A stretch of 64,000 nucleotides of DNA from Loxodes magnus (lineage: Eukaryota; Ciliophora; Karyorelictea; Loxodida; Loxodidae), in contig CAMPDV010000376.1 of the NCBI GenBank assembly GCA_946699065.1, positions 186,001 through 250,000 on the forward strand. Reading direction: 5' to 3'. The notes below the pieces were generated by a model. It was not told the origin of the DNA and did no database searches. It was given only the letters and a program-made list of their open reading frames with translations. The stretch's first letter is position 1, and each line of letters starts with the position of its first letter. Position numbers and translations under genes: made by a program. Positions 23,584 through 35,600 of this stretch are shown in pieces.

Positions 23584-24245
23584 ATAAGAGGGATATGAAA
23601 ATAGTGTTAGATAAATATAAGTGATTGGAAAAGTAAAGTGAGTGTCTATAAAAAGAGTTGGATATAAAGAAATTAATAAGAATACAGAAAAGGAGATTGC
23701 AAAGGAATAAGTTAAGAGTGAAGAATATTTAGTATTTGAGGCTAATAAAAGAATAAATTAGTGTAGTATCTAGTTAAAAAATAAAATAATAAAATTTGAG
23801 AAAGTGTGAGTACGAAAGTATTAAGCAATCAGTTGTTAGTGAATTACTATAAATTAATTTTAGAGTGTGAGTATGGATTGAATATAAATTGTGTGACTGC
23901 AGTGAATATTTTTATATTGAAGGGTTAAATGTTTAGGTGAAAAGAAAGGAAAGGTTTAAGAGGAGTTGAGAGAAGAAGAAATTTAATATGGGTATGTGGG
24001 TGTTTTCAAGTTTTTTTGAATTTGGTATATAATTGTGTGTAAAAAAGTGTGAAAATAAAAAATTTGTTTTTTGCTTAGCGTTTTGCACTATAGGAGTTTT
24101 TTGGTATGGAATAAAATATTTTGGGACGAACTAAAATTTTTTGTGACGGAAAAAAATGTTTTGAGGCGGAATAAAATTTAAAAAGTTTTTAACACTTTAA
24201 GATAAAATCGAATTTTTAAATTTAATATCTTTCCAAATAATATAT
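23584..24245. other. 3' flank of gene B, mirrored to 6403-7128
   Basis: Noncoding, about 75% identical to gene A's flank by eye. It marks the inner, older part of the palindrome. The switch to near-identity happens close to 24225-24246, opposite the SINE 1 insertion point. Confidence 0.6.
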
Positions 24246-24986
24246 TAAATAATTTTTTTGAAAGTTCTGTAAGGTTATTTAGATTGCCAGAAGGCAGTTT
24301 GCTTTTTAATTTTGATTTGGAATTATGGATATTTAAGTTATCTCCATCTTAAAGAACTTCTTTATAAGGGGACATGAATTAATAAATGAAAAAATCCATC
24401 AGAAGGCAAATTTAAAGTTAAATATCTTAGATATTCAAGCTTATGATCTAGCAAGGCAATATATCGGAGTTAGATTCTTATAATTCTAAAATATTGTGTC
24501 ATTTGGAAATTAAGACTTGATATAAACTTGAATTTTAACATATCTAGAGCTTGCTTTTTAATTTACTTAAACAATAGAATAGAAATGGCTTGCTTTAAAG
24601 TGTAAAAAAGTATCTTTTAAAATATGATCAAAAATAAAAGATAAGATGTAAAGAATTAAGATTATTTCTTAAGTTTGTAATGTGCTTCAAATCCAAGCTT
24701 AAGGCATAGGATGATCAGCAGTTGAAGTTTTTGAATTTTTAGATAATAATAGTTAAACAGGATTATTACTTTTGAGATTCTGGTTCTGGAAAATTTTATT
24801 TTTTATAAATTCTAACCTTAAAGTATCTAGAGTATAAGCATGAATATTTATATATATTATTATATCTTCCAACCATTAAAGCATTTGAAAATAAATTAAA
24901 AGAATTTGCTTTTTAAAACAGTACAATTTAAGAGAAAGAAAATTTTAAGCATATAAAATATTGTTTTTATTTGACGTGTATAAAAA

Positions 24987-25810
24987 ATGGAATAATCTAT
25001 TCACCTTTCCAAAAAACCAATTAGGAAAAAAAAATAACGAAACAAATGTAGAGACAAAAATAGTGAGAATATAAATCAAGTTCCTCATCTGAAGGAAAAG
25101 TCATAGTCGGAACAATAGAGACAAATCAAGTAAATGTATAAAAATAAATAGAAATCTAAATATAATTTGACTAAATGAAAACAATAATACAAAATTATTA
25201 GGAAACAATTTACAATCAAGAGGAAAAATTAAGAAAATTAATGAATACTATCGAAGATCAAAATAATGAGCTACTAATAATTAGACGACAATTTATTTAG
25301 AATAAATTAGTCATGAAATAGTAACTATATGAATAATCTCAATCGAATTGTAAGCAAGAACAAAATATGATAATTGAAAAAGTTTCAACATGAACGAACG
25401 TCCAGGAAAAATAGAACGACGAAAAGATTAATATAGACTTACTCAAAAGAATCAACTAACTTGAAAAAATTATTTCTGAGGAGATTCAAGAAAAGACTAA
25501 TTAAATAATGGTATTATTGCAAATCAAAGCGACACTTATTACAAAATTGCGATCAGTGAAGGTAAATTTAGATAAAAGAACAACAAAGAACTTTAAGCAT
25601 GATCAGCAGGCTCTGAATTACTTAAACAGGGATATACAAGAAGAAATTATTTTCATAAAAAACATAAGATTCACAGTGGTTTCACCCACATAAAAAAATG
25701 CCGTGGTACCATTTCGTTGAAAAAAATGGTAGTAAATACTTGGTAGAAAATCCAGGGATTGCTAAACTTTTATTATTTTTATTTTATATTATTATTATTA
25801 TTATTTGACG
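24987..25810 (+). mobile_element. ORF1-type retroposon with coiled coil, right-arm copy
   Basis: The frame starts M-E-Q-S-I-H-L-S-K-K-P-I-R-K. A run of nine A's at about 25026-25034 shifts the frame, after which a serine run (S-S-S-S-E-G-K) and about 190 codons of heptad-like Gln/Glu/Ile/Leu sequence follow to about 25680. I see no zinc knuckle. The 3' segment (25690-25755: CCGTGG-TACC, A-run, ATGGT, CCAGGGATTGC) aligns with the tail of the CCHC element at 28.4 kb, and a TTA repeat ends it at about 25787-25808. It is a diverged relative of that element. The homopolymer shift could be decay or a sequencing error. Confidence 0.55.
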
Positions 25811-26631
25811 CGTAAGATGAATTGGGATAATATAAGTCAATAAACAGTGCTATAAAATAAAGGTAAAAACATCCATAGATTATAGAATATATCAGTGTCT
25901 GCTAGAAATTTTGAAGAATGATATTAAAAGTGAGAAGAGTAATTCAATAAAATCAAATTATATAGGATGTTTGATATAGATAGAAGAGTAAAGTTAAAAA
26001 AAAGAGAATCTAGTTTACCCATACTTCGATAAGAGATTATTGTGAAGTCTAAAATATCATTTATTTAAAATTATCCTTAGAAGAAAAAAAATCTATTGAG
26101 ATATATGATATAAATATGTTTTTTTGCTAGTGGATAATCTAAAGATATTATAATTTGCGAGATAATCTAGTATTTAAATTGTAGGAAATAAAGATAGAAA
26201 TAGGAAACGTATTAATATTCTTTATTTTGTTATAGTTTACTTTTAATAAATAAAATTATATTTTATAAAAATATATAATTACTCTATACTATTAGAATAA
26301 TCTCTTAACTTCATCTTTTATCCTTATTCTTTATAATTTAAATTAGCTCTAGATTTATTTGATAAAGTGTTTCTCTACTAATCTTTTTTTCAAATTACGA
26401 ATTAATAAAATGGAAAAAATCAAAACTAAAACAAAATAAAATTTATGATAAAGAAATATAGATAAAGGTTTAGTAATAGCTTAGAAATTCTAATTAGAGA
26501 TGAAAATTTTTTTTTTCTAGTTTCAAAAATTTTAAGAATACAAGATTCCTGCATTACAGCTTATAAACTTTTTACTTCTTATGCAAAATAAAAATTAACC
26601 TAAATAAAATATCTAAAGAAAAGTGAATTTA

Positions 26632-26840
26632 GAAATAAATTTTTCGTTTGAAATATTCTGCTTTTTCTTTGTCAATAATAAAGCAAGAACAACTGCTATA
26701 AAAAAATGTTTTATTTTATAAGGCATTTCTGTTTGATTTAGAAATAGTAAACTTAATATACAAATTATAGAGGTAATTTTCAATTTTTTTGATATTTTTT
26801 CCGTAATAATTTTTGAATGAAATATATTTCAGCATCATTT
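26632..26840 (-). CDS. Small hypothetical ORF, right-arm copy
   Basis: Mirror of 3373-3582. The frame is kept if TAA is Gln; changes include Asn/Tyr at residue 12 and Arg/Ser before the C-S-C motif. No function is recognised. Confidence 0.25.
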
Positions 26841-26946
26841 ATATAAATTAGTTTGAGCTAAATAGTTCCTATTTGCTAACATACTAAATAAATTTTCTTT
26901 AATTACTTAGCTTTTTCTTAATAATTAATTACTACTTTAATTAATT

Positions 26947-27006
26947 GCTTGAATCCTTGACTAACATCTTAAAAGACTGACGCTCTACCGACTGAGCTAA
27001 ACCGGC
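26947..27006 (-). pseudogene. tRNA-Lys(UUU)-derived fragment, right-arm copy
   Basis: Mirror of 3205-3264. This copy keeps the ancestral GAGCGTCAGTCTTTTAA around the anticodon, where the left copy has GAGCATTAGTC. The 5' half is otherwise intact and the 3' half is missing, so the loss of the 3' half predates the duplication. Confidence 0.75.
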
Positions 27007-27639
27007 TTATTTATTATTGAATTACTTCTTTAAATATTAAAATTATAATTTCTACTTTTTAGTTAATACCATGTCACTACATACTTCATTTCTTTTAATG
27101 TTTAAACAGCTTAAAAGTAACATTAGCATAAAGTGAAATTTTATTATTTATAAAATGCTAGAAATAAAATCCAAATTTAAATTAATAAAATGTTTAATCA
27201 GAAGCTATTACTTAATTTTAGAAAAGATACATCATCTTTGTAATCCTAGAGATTTTGGCTTAAAGTATGAAAATAATAATTGTTGAAATTTCATCAAATT
27301 AAATCTACTTTATTGTTTAAAAGTCACATTAAATACACTTTTTGCTAAATAGTAAAAATTTAATTAATCTTCTATACATTTAGATGTGTTTCGTCTAAAC
27401 TGATTGCTTATATATCTTTATATTTTAAATCTCTTAGTTTTATAGCAAATTATTATTCTCTATATTTTTTATTGGTTTTATTATAGAATCTGTAGATAGG
27501 AGCTAAATTATTTAAAGATTCTAATGTATTATTTTTACATTATATAGCTTTTAAATTAGTTTAATATAGTCCTATTAAGAATTCTATTTTAGTAACTATA
27601 TATTTTTTAGAGCCAGCAAAAAAACTGATTTTAAATATT

Positions 27640-28510
27640 AAAAATAAATAAAAAAAATGGAGTTTAATATCGGACAGCATCTTAGCAAGGCTGAAATTAA
27701 GAAGACTAGAAGAAAAGCCAATCTAATTTAAAAGTAAAAAATGTAGGCCTTAGAATAATCAAGCTCTTCATCTCCTTCCTAGGGAAAGCGCATGGTTGAC
27801 CCAGAAACTTCTTGAATAGAAAAAGAACAAGTTGAAAAATTAAATAAAATTATAGTAAAATAAGAAGAAACTATCTGAAATCTGACTAATTAAATTCGAG
27901 AAATTCTTACTAACTACGAACAACTCAACCTTGAAATAGATTAACTCAAGACAATATTAATAAATAATAAATAAATCACAAGATAATAAATTTGGTCCTA
28001 ATCTTAACTGCCTCCATCATCAGTTGTATCAATGTAGATTAAAGATCCTCAAAATAAATTAATAATCTATCAATCCTAAGAAAAAATAACAGAATAAGAA
28101 AATAGTAAAGAAACAACCTAAATAAACAAAAGAATTAAAAACATTGAAAAAATTTTGAATATAAGAACTCAAAATAAAATTGAAAGAAAAAAATGCTGAT
28201 ACTGTAGATCATAATGACATATTCTAAGAAGATGCAAAAATTTTTAAACTAAACAAAAAATTAAGAATAAAAAACATTAAGAATTTTATCAAAACTTTAT
28301 GTAACAAAGGAAGGGATCTATAAAAGAAAAATATTTTAGATTTAAGCACTGAATCTGTTCACGATAGTTGTCTTCTCAATAAAAAAAACCGTGGAACCCA
28401 ACCAGGCAAAAAAATAGTGGAAGCTGCGACCAAGTTTCAAGTCCTGTGATCGGCAAACAATTTTATTAACATTAAGTAAATTATTATTATTATTACTATT
28501 ATTAAATATA
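27640..28510 (+). mobile_element. ORF1-only retroposon with tRNA-like 3' end, right-arm copy
   Basis: The element has ORF1 (27657 on), then at about 28390-28455 a segment ending ...GACCAAGTTTCAAGTCCTGTGATCGGC. In the left copy the same stretch reads CAGG-TTTCAAGT-CCTG and forms a T-arm-like hairpin with a GGTTTCAAGTCC B-box. A (TTA)n tail at about 28480-28507 closes it. No reverse transcriptase follows the ORF. Confidence 0.65.
27657..28270 (+). CDS. ORF1/gag-like protein with CCHC zinc knuckle, right-arm copy
   Basis: About 200 codons in one frame from ATG 27657 (the zinc-knuckle Cys at 28194 is in phase). Order: M-E-F-N-I-G-Q-H-L-S-K, basic region, S-S-S-S-S-P-S-Q-G-K-R, coiled-coil-like region with Trp encoded by TGA, then C-W-Y-C-R-S-Q-W-H-I-L-R-R-C at about residues 180-193 and a basic end. 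It should bind the element RNA. It is the best-preserved of the ORF1s here. The end is uncertain because there is no recognisable stop. Confidence 0.7.
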
Positions 28511-29189
28511 AAAAATCCTATTTTAAACTAAAAACCCTTCATTAATTAAATTTTTCTCACAATTTAACTTATATCTAAATTAATAGATTTAAGATCTAAG
28601 TGACTTTTATTAATTGTATTGATTATTTATGAAAATAATCCAGAAGTTCACATCTTTTAAAGTACAAGCAAAAAATTTCGATAAATATTGTATATCTATT
28701 CAATATTCTAATAAGGAATTCATTGCAGTTGGTGATATAATGGGAATTAAGGAGATGCTAGATTGAGTATAGTAAGCGAAAATAACGTATGGAGTTTGAA
28801 TCTAAAGTAAAAAGGTATGGATCCTGTATTTATTTTCATAAATAACTGCAATTTATTTTTATAAAAGGAGATAAAGGAATAAATTATTTATCTGAGTGTG
28901 AAGCTTTTAATGTAAAAACACATAAATTACAGAGAATTTTAGATTTTCCAAATGAAACATAAGGAACAAGTGGTTAGGTAATATAAAGTGAAATATATGT
29001 ATTTGGAAGTTAATCTAAATATTTCTAAAATGCAATATTACATATAATATCGAAAAAGACACTTGAAAAACAATATAAATAAAAATTACGTAATCGAATT
29101 ATCCTATTACAGTTTTAGTTTAAAAGTAAGTTTATATTTTTAAAGAAGGAACTGGAAATATTTAAATTTTTAATCGAAGCAAAAGTTTT

Positions 29190-29625
29190 AGATAAAAAAA
29201 CGTTTTATATCTATACTACTTTCAACGGATTCTGTTCTTGTTTACCTTCAAAGGCGATAATTTTCAAGAATGTATATCGCTTTAAGACTAGTTTTTTGAT
29301 AATTTTGAAGATAAACATGTGCTCTCGTTCGTTTTCATATATCTAAAAGTTTAAGCATTTTCTATAAATCCTAAGACCCAGTACGTAGAATAACTTATTC
29401 TGATAATACAATTTTTGTTTTTGCTTTTTTTCTGTCACTTTTTTGCTTAACTCAAAAATATTCCAGTGGCCTCTCTAGTTTTGCATGAATTTCCAACAGA
29501 TTCTATTGTAATACTAACCTCTTCAGCTGGAGAAATATGATTTGGCTGGCTGTTTCTTGCTCTAGAGCGAGAGGATAGGGGTAACGTCGAGATATTCTTC
29601 CTCCAATCTTCTTAAAATATGATTA
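29190..29625 (-). other. Conserved, GC-richer island in the right arm
   Basis: Mirror of 565-1000. The GC-richer block 29430-29610 is practically unchanged between arms. Coding is possible but unproven. Confidence 0.35.
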
Positions 29626-30191
29626 TTTAGATATAAATGAAACACTTACAAAATAAACAGATTTTAGCATCTATTTAATAACTATTTTTAAACTGATATA
29701 AGCTTAATTGTTATTAGAAGTAAGATGCTGCTAATCAAAGTAACAAAATCTTTAGAAATTAAGAAATAAAAGCTTAAACAATTTTGATTTAATTTGGAGC
29801 TAAAGACATATGAAAATATATAAAAATAAGCTAATTAATTAAGAAAAATAGAAAATTATATAATTTCGTTGAAATAAAAGAAAACAGAAAAAAATTAAAA
29901 AATTAAAATTATATTCGATTTAAATTAAAACAAAATTTTCTACTCACACATTTAAGAAATTTATACATACCATTTTTCTCTAATGATAATTTCTACAATG
30001 ATAATATTAAAACTTTAGTTTATTCAGACATTATAATTAATACATAGTGTGTTTAACTTATTAACTTAGGCTTAAACGATTTATTATAATTATTAAATAA
30101 TAAAAAATTATTTCTTTCAACAAATATAATTCCATTTTATTTGAATAAGGACTATGCATTAAACATTATATTCTAACTTAAAATGATAGAC

Positions 30192-31640
30192 AAAGAATTA
30201 CTTTAAGTTATGCCAACATACGCAGAGCAATTATTATAGAATTGACTAGAAAAATCTAAATTAAGAAATAAATAAATAAATCCTTTTAATTTCAAAATCC
30301 ATGTCTAATGGCTTTTAAAGAAAGAATTAAATTAAATTTATCATCAAGTTTGGTATAAAAAAATTGGTTTAGATGTAAGATTTAGAGAAATTGTTCTTAA
30401 ATTAAATATAGGACTAAATCTATAAATAACAAAAGTTAGATTAAAAGTTAAAAATCACAACTAAAAAATATTTACCTTATAGATTTATTAGCATTTATAA
30501 AAGCGAATTGAATATATAAAAGTTATTTAGAGAAAAACAATTAAATTCATTTTAATACATTGCTATATTGTTTTTAATTTTATTAAATTGTTTCTTCTAA
30601 CTTTGTTATTTATCATACTAAAGATAAGAATATATTAATTTTATTTTTAAGTATTTATAATATTTTAAACCAGATGAAGCTAAATAAAAAATTAATTTTT
30701 TTTAATATCCTTAACTAATAAGCTAGAAGATAAAAACAATTATTAATTTTGCTAATAAAAAATAATTTATAAAATAAATACAGAGAACAATCTTAGTTTA
30801 TTACTAAATACAAATACAAATAATCAAAACAGATATAAGTTTTATAATAAATTAAAATAGTTAAGATATATACTCAAGAAAGCCAAGAATAAAATAAAAA
30901 TAAAACGATTGAATGTATGAATAATCTATATTTTTCTTTAAAATTATTAAAATGTATAATTTAAAACTAAACTTATTTATATAGATTTATTAACTTTATA
31001 TTTTATTATTATTTCGCAATAAAAATAAATAATTATGTTCTTATAAATAAAGTAAATTACTTTTATTGTTTAACTGAATTTATCAATTAAAAACTAAGTT
31101 TGCTGTTAAATTACAGTTGATAGACGATAGAGACTCTAGTAATGATCTAGTAAATTTCATTTTTTCTTAAAAATAAATTTTTAAGCAAAAAAATAGGAAA
31201 TCTTATAATCATCGAAAAAGTTAAAAAAATATAAGTCATTAAGATTAATAATTAGATTCATAAAATGTTAAAGAGGAATCTTCAAAGATTTAATATTAAT
31301 TTAATTTTTTGTTAATTTACTCTTTATAACAATCTTAAAAATTCTTAAAATTAAATTATTAATTATCATATATCTAAATTTAAATATCTTATTTCAAATC
31401 AAATTTTTCTAGTTTTGGATCTTAAATTTTATTTTTCTCATATAAAATTTGGAATAAATGTATAAATTTTGTTTACTTAAGCTCATAAATGTTTATATTA
31501 ATTAATTTAGATATATTTGAATTATAACTCTTTGAGCATATTATTAAGAAACAAAAATTTATTTTTAATATTTGGTTTGATATTTATATAAATTTATAAT
31601 TTCTTTATATATAATTAATCATTAAAATAACTGTTTACCT
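30192..31640. other. AT-rich spacer outside the palindrome, no gene seen
   Basis: Very AT-rich sequence to the right of the 30-kb palindrome. I find no protein-like frame, RNA gene or repeat of note. Confidence 0.5.
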
Positions 31641-31649
31641 TCCGGCTAA

Positions 31650-32660
31650 ATTAAAATTTTATATGTATAAAATCTCCGTTCCTGCATGTTCGTTCTTTGC
31701 ATTGTTCTTTTTCCTTGACTTCTCTCTTTTGAATAATCTGAGTTGAGAATTTATTTATTTTTTCCAGATTTTCCCATTTCTCGATGGGAAGAATTCCGTC
31801 GCTTACTATTTAAGATGCTATTAGTTAACATTTCTCCAGATATTCGTTCTTATTTTTTTCTATTGGGAACATTTCTGCCATAAATGTCAAGTGCTGTTGC
31901 AAATGTAGCATCTTTTTCTTGCTCTAGGAAATTTCTTTTCTTGCTTCTCTATTTCTATTGGAGTTACTTAAGAAGGCTTCTAAAGGTTTTCTTCTATTAA
32001 TTGGAGCCTAGAATCTAATTTTACTCAGTTTTTTTTGTCTTGCTCTTTCATTATTCAAATATCATTCTCTAAACTTGCAATTTGCTCATAAACTCCGACT
32101 TCAGCTCTTCGGTCTACCATATGGACTTTATCATCATCTTCATAATTTATTATATCCTGACTTAATACAAATATCTCTTCTTCTGAGAGTTTAATTCCTC
32201 TTCGAGTTTTTTATGTTTCTAATAAATTGATGAATCAGCTGTTTCATTTACTCATGTTCATTTGTTCTATTTCCGTATTGTCTAAATCAAAGGTAGTAGG
32301 ATCTATATTGAATTATCGTACTTTACCTCTTCTTTTATTTTTTATTTTTACGTTATTATTTTTATCGATTCAATTGAGTGGTCTCTTTTTTCATTTTTCA
32401 ATAGAGGTGTTGAGAGCTGTGTTAACTTTTCTGTTATGAATTTTTTTCTCAGTTCTTACTTGTCCTTTAATGGAAAAGATCCTCTTTATTTTAATTTGTA
32501 GGAGTTTGTATTTTTTATAAATTCTTCTAATCTATTAGATAGTTCAGGTTATTTTTATTAAGAAGAGCGTTAAGTTGAAGAAGACGAGGTGAGAGTATGT
32601 TCTTCTGATTTTCTCCTTCTCTGAGGAGGACGTAAAAAAACCCTTCTTGAAGACAGCCAT
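31650..32660 (-). pseudogene. LINE ORF1/gag-like protein with CCHC knuckle, two frameshifts
   Basis: ATG at 32660 begins M-A-V-F-K-K-G-F. The natural continuation L-R-P-P-Q-R-R-R-K-S-E-E-H-T-L needs six T's where seven are present (about 32635-32641 on the plus strand). The frame then reads a basic, Gln/Ser-rich region and a helical region, shifts near 32300, and continues S-E-E-E-I-F-V-L-S-Q-D-I-I-N-Y-E-D to a zinc knuckle C-Y-I-C-N-S-T-W-H-L-W-Q-K-C (31868-31910) and a Lys/Arg-rich end. Trp is encoded by TGA several times. It resembles the ORF1 at 14.5-15.4 kb in knuckle and N-terminus. No ORF2 follows at lower coordinates. Confidence 0.75.
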
Positions 32661-35600
32661 TTTATATTATATTTATTTTATATATAAAATTTTTTATTTC
32701 TGGTTTTATTTTTTATTTATTTAGATGTTTTATGAAATAATTAAATAAATTTATTAATAAAATAATAAAAATTTTTTAATTATGCTAAATTGAAGAAAAT
32801 AGTAATTAAAAAGGTTTTAAATTTAAGAAAATTGAATTAAATAATATATTTAAGTGAAGGATTTAGAAATATATTTTTATGATAAAAACTAAGAATTTTA
32901 TTTAAATCTGAAAATTTTATAATAAAGGATTTAAATATTAGAATTTAATAAAAGAATGAAATTATCTAAATTATTTAAAAATAAATAATTTTAATTAAAT
33001 AGCTTGTATAAAATTTAAAATAATTAAGCTTAAGGTTAAATTTAAAATAAATTTGTATTATATGCATATTTTTGTATTTATCTTATGTTCATTTAGAGTA
33101 GTTTAAATATTTTTGCTAACTCTGATTCTTTCTTTTTTATTTTTCTCATAATTAATTTACTAAAATTAGTTATCTTTTATTTAAGTTTTTATTAGCTTTA
33201 ACAATGTTTTTTTTCAATCATAAAACTTAAAAAATAACTCAATATATTAAATTAAAAATAAAAGGTTACTTGCTTAAACCAATTAGAAACATTATTTTTT
33301 TATATTTATAAATTGCTATATGCTTTAAATTTGAATTAGCTAAGTTTTTATTAATATTTTATTTTACATCTTTTTATTAATTTCTTGTTGTATCCTTCAT
33401 GCTTATTTTAAGTTGATAAAGCTTCTTAAATTTGACAGAATTTTATTTTTTAATTAAAAAGATAATTTTAATAGATTTATTATATAGCGCTACGCGCACT
33501 TTAATCAAAGTCTTTTTTAAATATATTTTTAAAAATTTGTAAGAAAATTGTTTCTAATTATTAATCACTAATCTCAGGTAAATCTGAGCAATAGTCATCC
33601 TTATTTTATAATTAATCGTTATTTTAGAGAAATAAAATAAAATAATCACTTAAAAATAAAATAACTTTAATCTTATATATAAACCTTTGAAATTAGCAAA
33701 TTAAATAAAATACTTAAGGAATCTATTAATATAATCATAAAAGCTTAATAAAAAATAAAAACAATTAATAAATCATTTAACATTTGAAATTGCTTAAGAT
33801 AATAAAATAATATTCTTTAATCATTCTTAATTTAATGGAAATAACTTGCTAGCTAATTATTATTAATAATATACCTTTTAGTTATAGCTTTTTTAACTCC
33901 TTAAAAATTTAGGTAATATTGTTGCTTAGCTGATATTATTTGTATTTAATTTAAATCTGGAAAATTAGAAATAAGTTTTTAATTATAATTAATAAGTTTA
34001 AAAAATTATTAAGTGCAAGTTGACTAAATTTCATAACGTCTCTTTGCAAATTTTTTAATACTTTCATAATAAATTTCTTAAATTTTATGACCTATTTAAA
34101 AAATAATTATTAAATGATTTTAAAATTGTTTGCTCGAAAGAATATAAAAATTAAATAAATTAATAATTTAAAAATTATAAAATTAAATTATATCTTTGCT
34201 TTAATAAATTATTTCAATTAAATTTTTAGCAAAAATATTTTAATTCAAAAATATAATTTTTTATTTTGTATAAATATTTTTGCTAAAAATTAAACTAAAA
34301 AATTTGAAAAATAATAATTTATTTTAATTTTAAAAACTTAGTTTAATTATTGAAAATTCATTTTATTTTAAATTATTTAAAAATAATTTACCGTAAGGTA
34401 AGTTGAATTATATGAATTAAGATATTATAAAAAAAAGTTTGCTTATCAAAATTTCAACTTTAATTTTGTAATTTTCAATTTTTATTACAAAATTAATTTT
34501 TATTTCTTAAATATATTCTAAAAATAAATAAATGCAAGTAGAGCACTTAAATAATTTTATGCTTATTTTATCTTTAAAATAGGAATAATTTATTGATAAA
34601 AATGACTTAGTATATATTTAAATAGTATATCTTTAATATTTATAATCTATTATTTCTACTTTTTCTTTAAATAATTTTATTTAATATAGATAATTAATTA
34701 TTTGGATATCTAGTATGTTTAAATTATACAAATCATTTATTTTAAACATTAGATGAGATCTTATCTTTATTTTCACATTCAACTTACTTAATTCTGATAT
34801 TTTTATAAAATATCTATTTTCTTAAAAATAAATTGGCTACAAAAATTAAAAATAATCACAAGCTAATTTACAAATAAAATAAGAAATAAAATAAATTAAA
34901 AATTAAATTTTCACTTAAACATTTAAAGATTAATAAAAGTATTTATCTTCATTAAATACATAAATTAAAATATTATGGTTTTAAATTTTTATGTTCTACT
35001 TATCTATAAATGTATTCATATCACGACAATTTATTTATAAAAACAGCCTTTTATAACTAAATTCTATAATTTTATTAATTTAATATTTGGAAAAAAGTAT
35101 TACATAAGAGATAAAAATTAAACCAAAATTTAATAATTAGTTTATTGTAAAATAATGATTAAAGAACAATTAATAAAGATATATTATTTATATTATAGCT
35201 AAAATAATTCTTTATTTAAGCATTTCAAATTGTAAGATAAATTTGTAGTTATAAAACTTTTAGCAAGATTTAAAATAATTTAATACTTAAAGTGATTAAT
35301 TTTCTTATTTTTATGATTTTACTTATTTTATAGATATTCTGCTTAAAAGTAAATTGAAATAGAATCTAAAAAAACAAAATATCTAAATTAAGTTACTAAG
35401 TATTTCTATAATTTTTATATAATTAATAGATGTTTAAACTTAATTAAGCTGAATAGAGAGAAATTATTATTTAGATAATAAACTTAAAAAATGCTAAGAT
35501 ATAAAATACTAAAGTTAAAAAATCAGCCATAAGCAGAATTTTTAAAAGAGCTTATATTTTAATTTTATGTGTATCTAATATCCCCCTTATCATTTAAATT

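Larger units (their letters stand above)
24246..30191. repeat. Right outer arm of the 30-kb inverted repeat
   Basis: Reverse complement of 1-5969 at about 97% identity by eye. Unlike the left arm it lacks SINE 1, so the SINE entered after the arms formed or after their last homogenisation. The homology as seen stops at 30191 only because the window starts at the matching base. Confidence 0.95.

Noticed and set aside
1-30191. Tetrahymena or Paramecium germline DNA
   Set aside because: AT content and Gln-coded TAA/TAG would fit, but conserved TGA-Trp codons in intact genes do not.
32227-32439. Plus-strand ORF of 70 aa, hydrophobic
   Set aside because: Antisense to the zinc-knuckle ORF1 on the minus strand.
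33486-33500. GC-rich patch resembling the LINE 3' stem
   Set aside because: Only about a dozen bases agree, and the AGAGC start, loop and (TTTA)n tail are missing.
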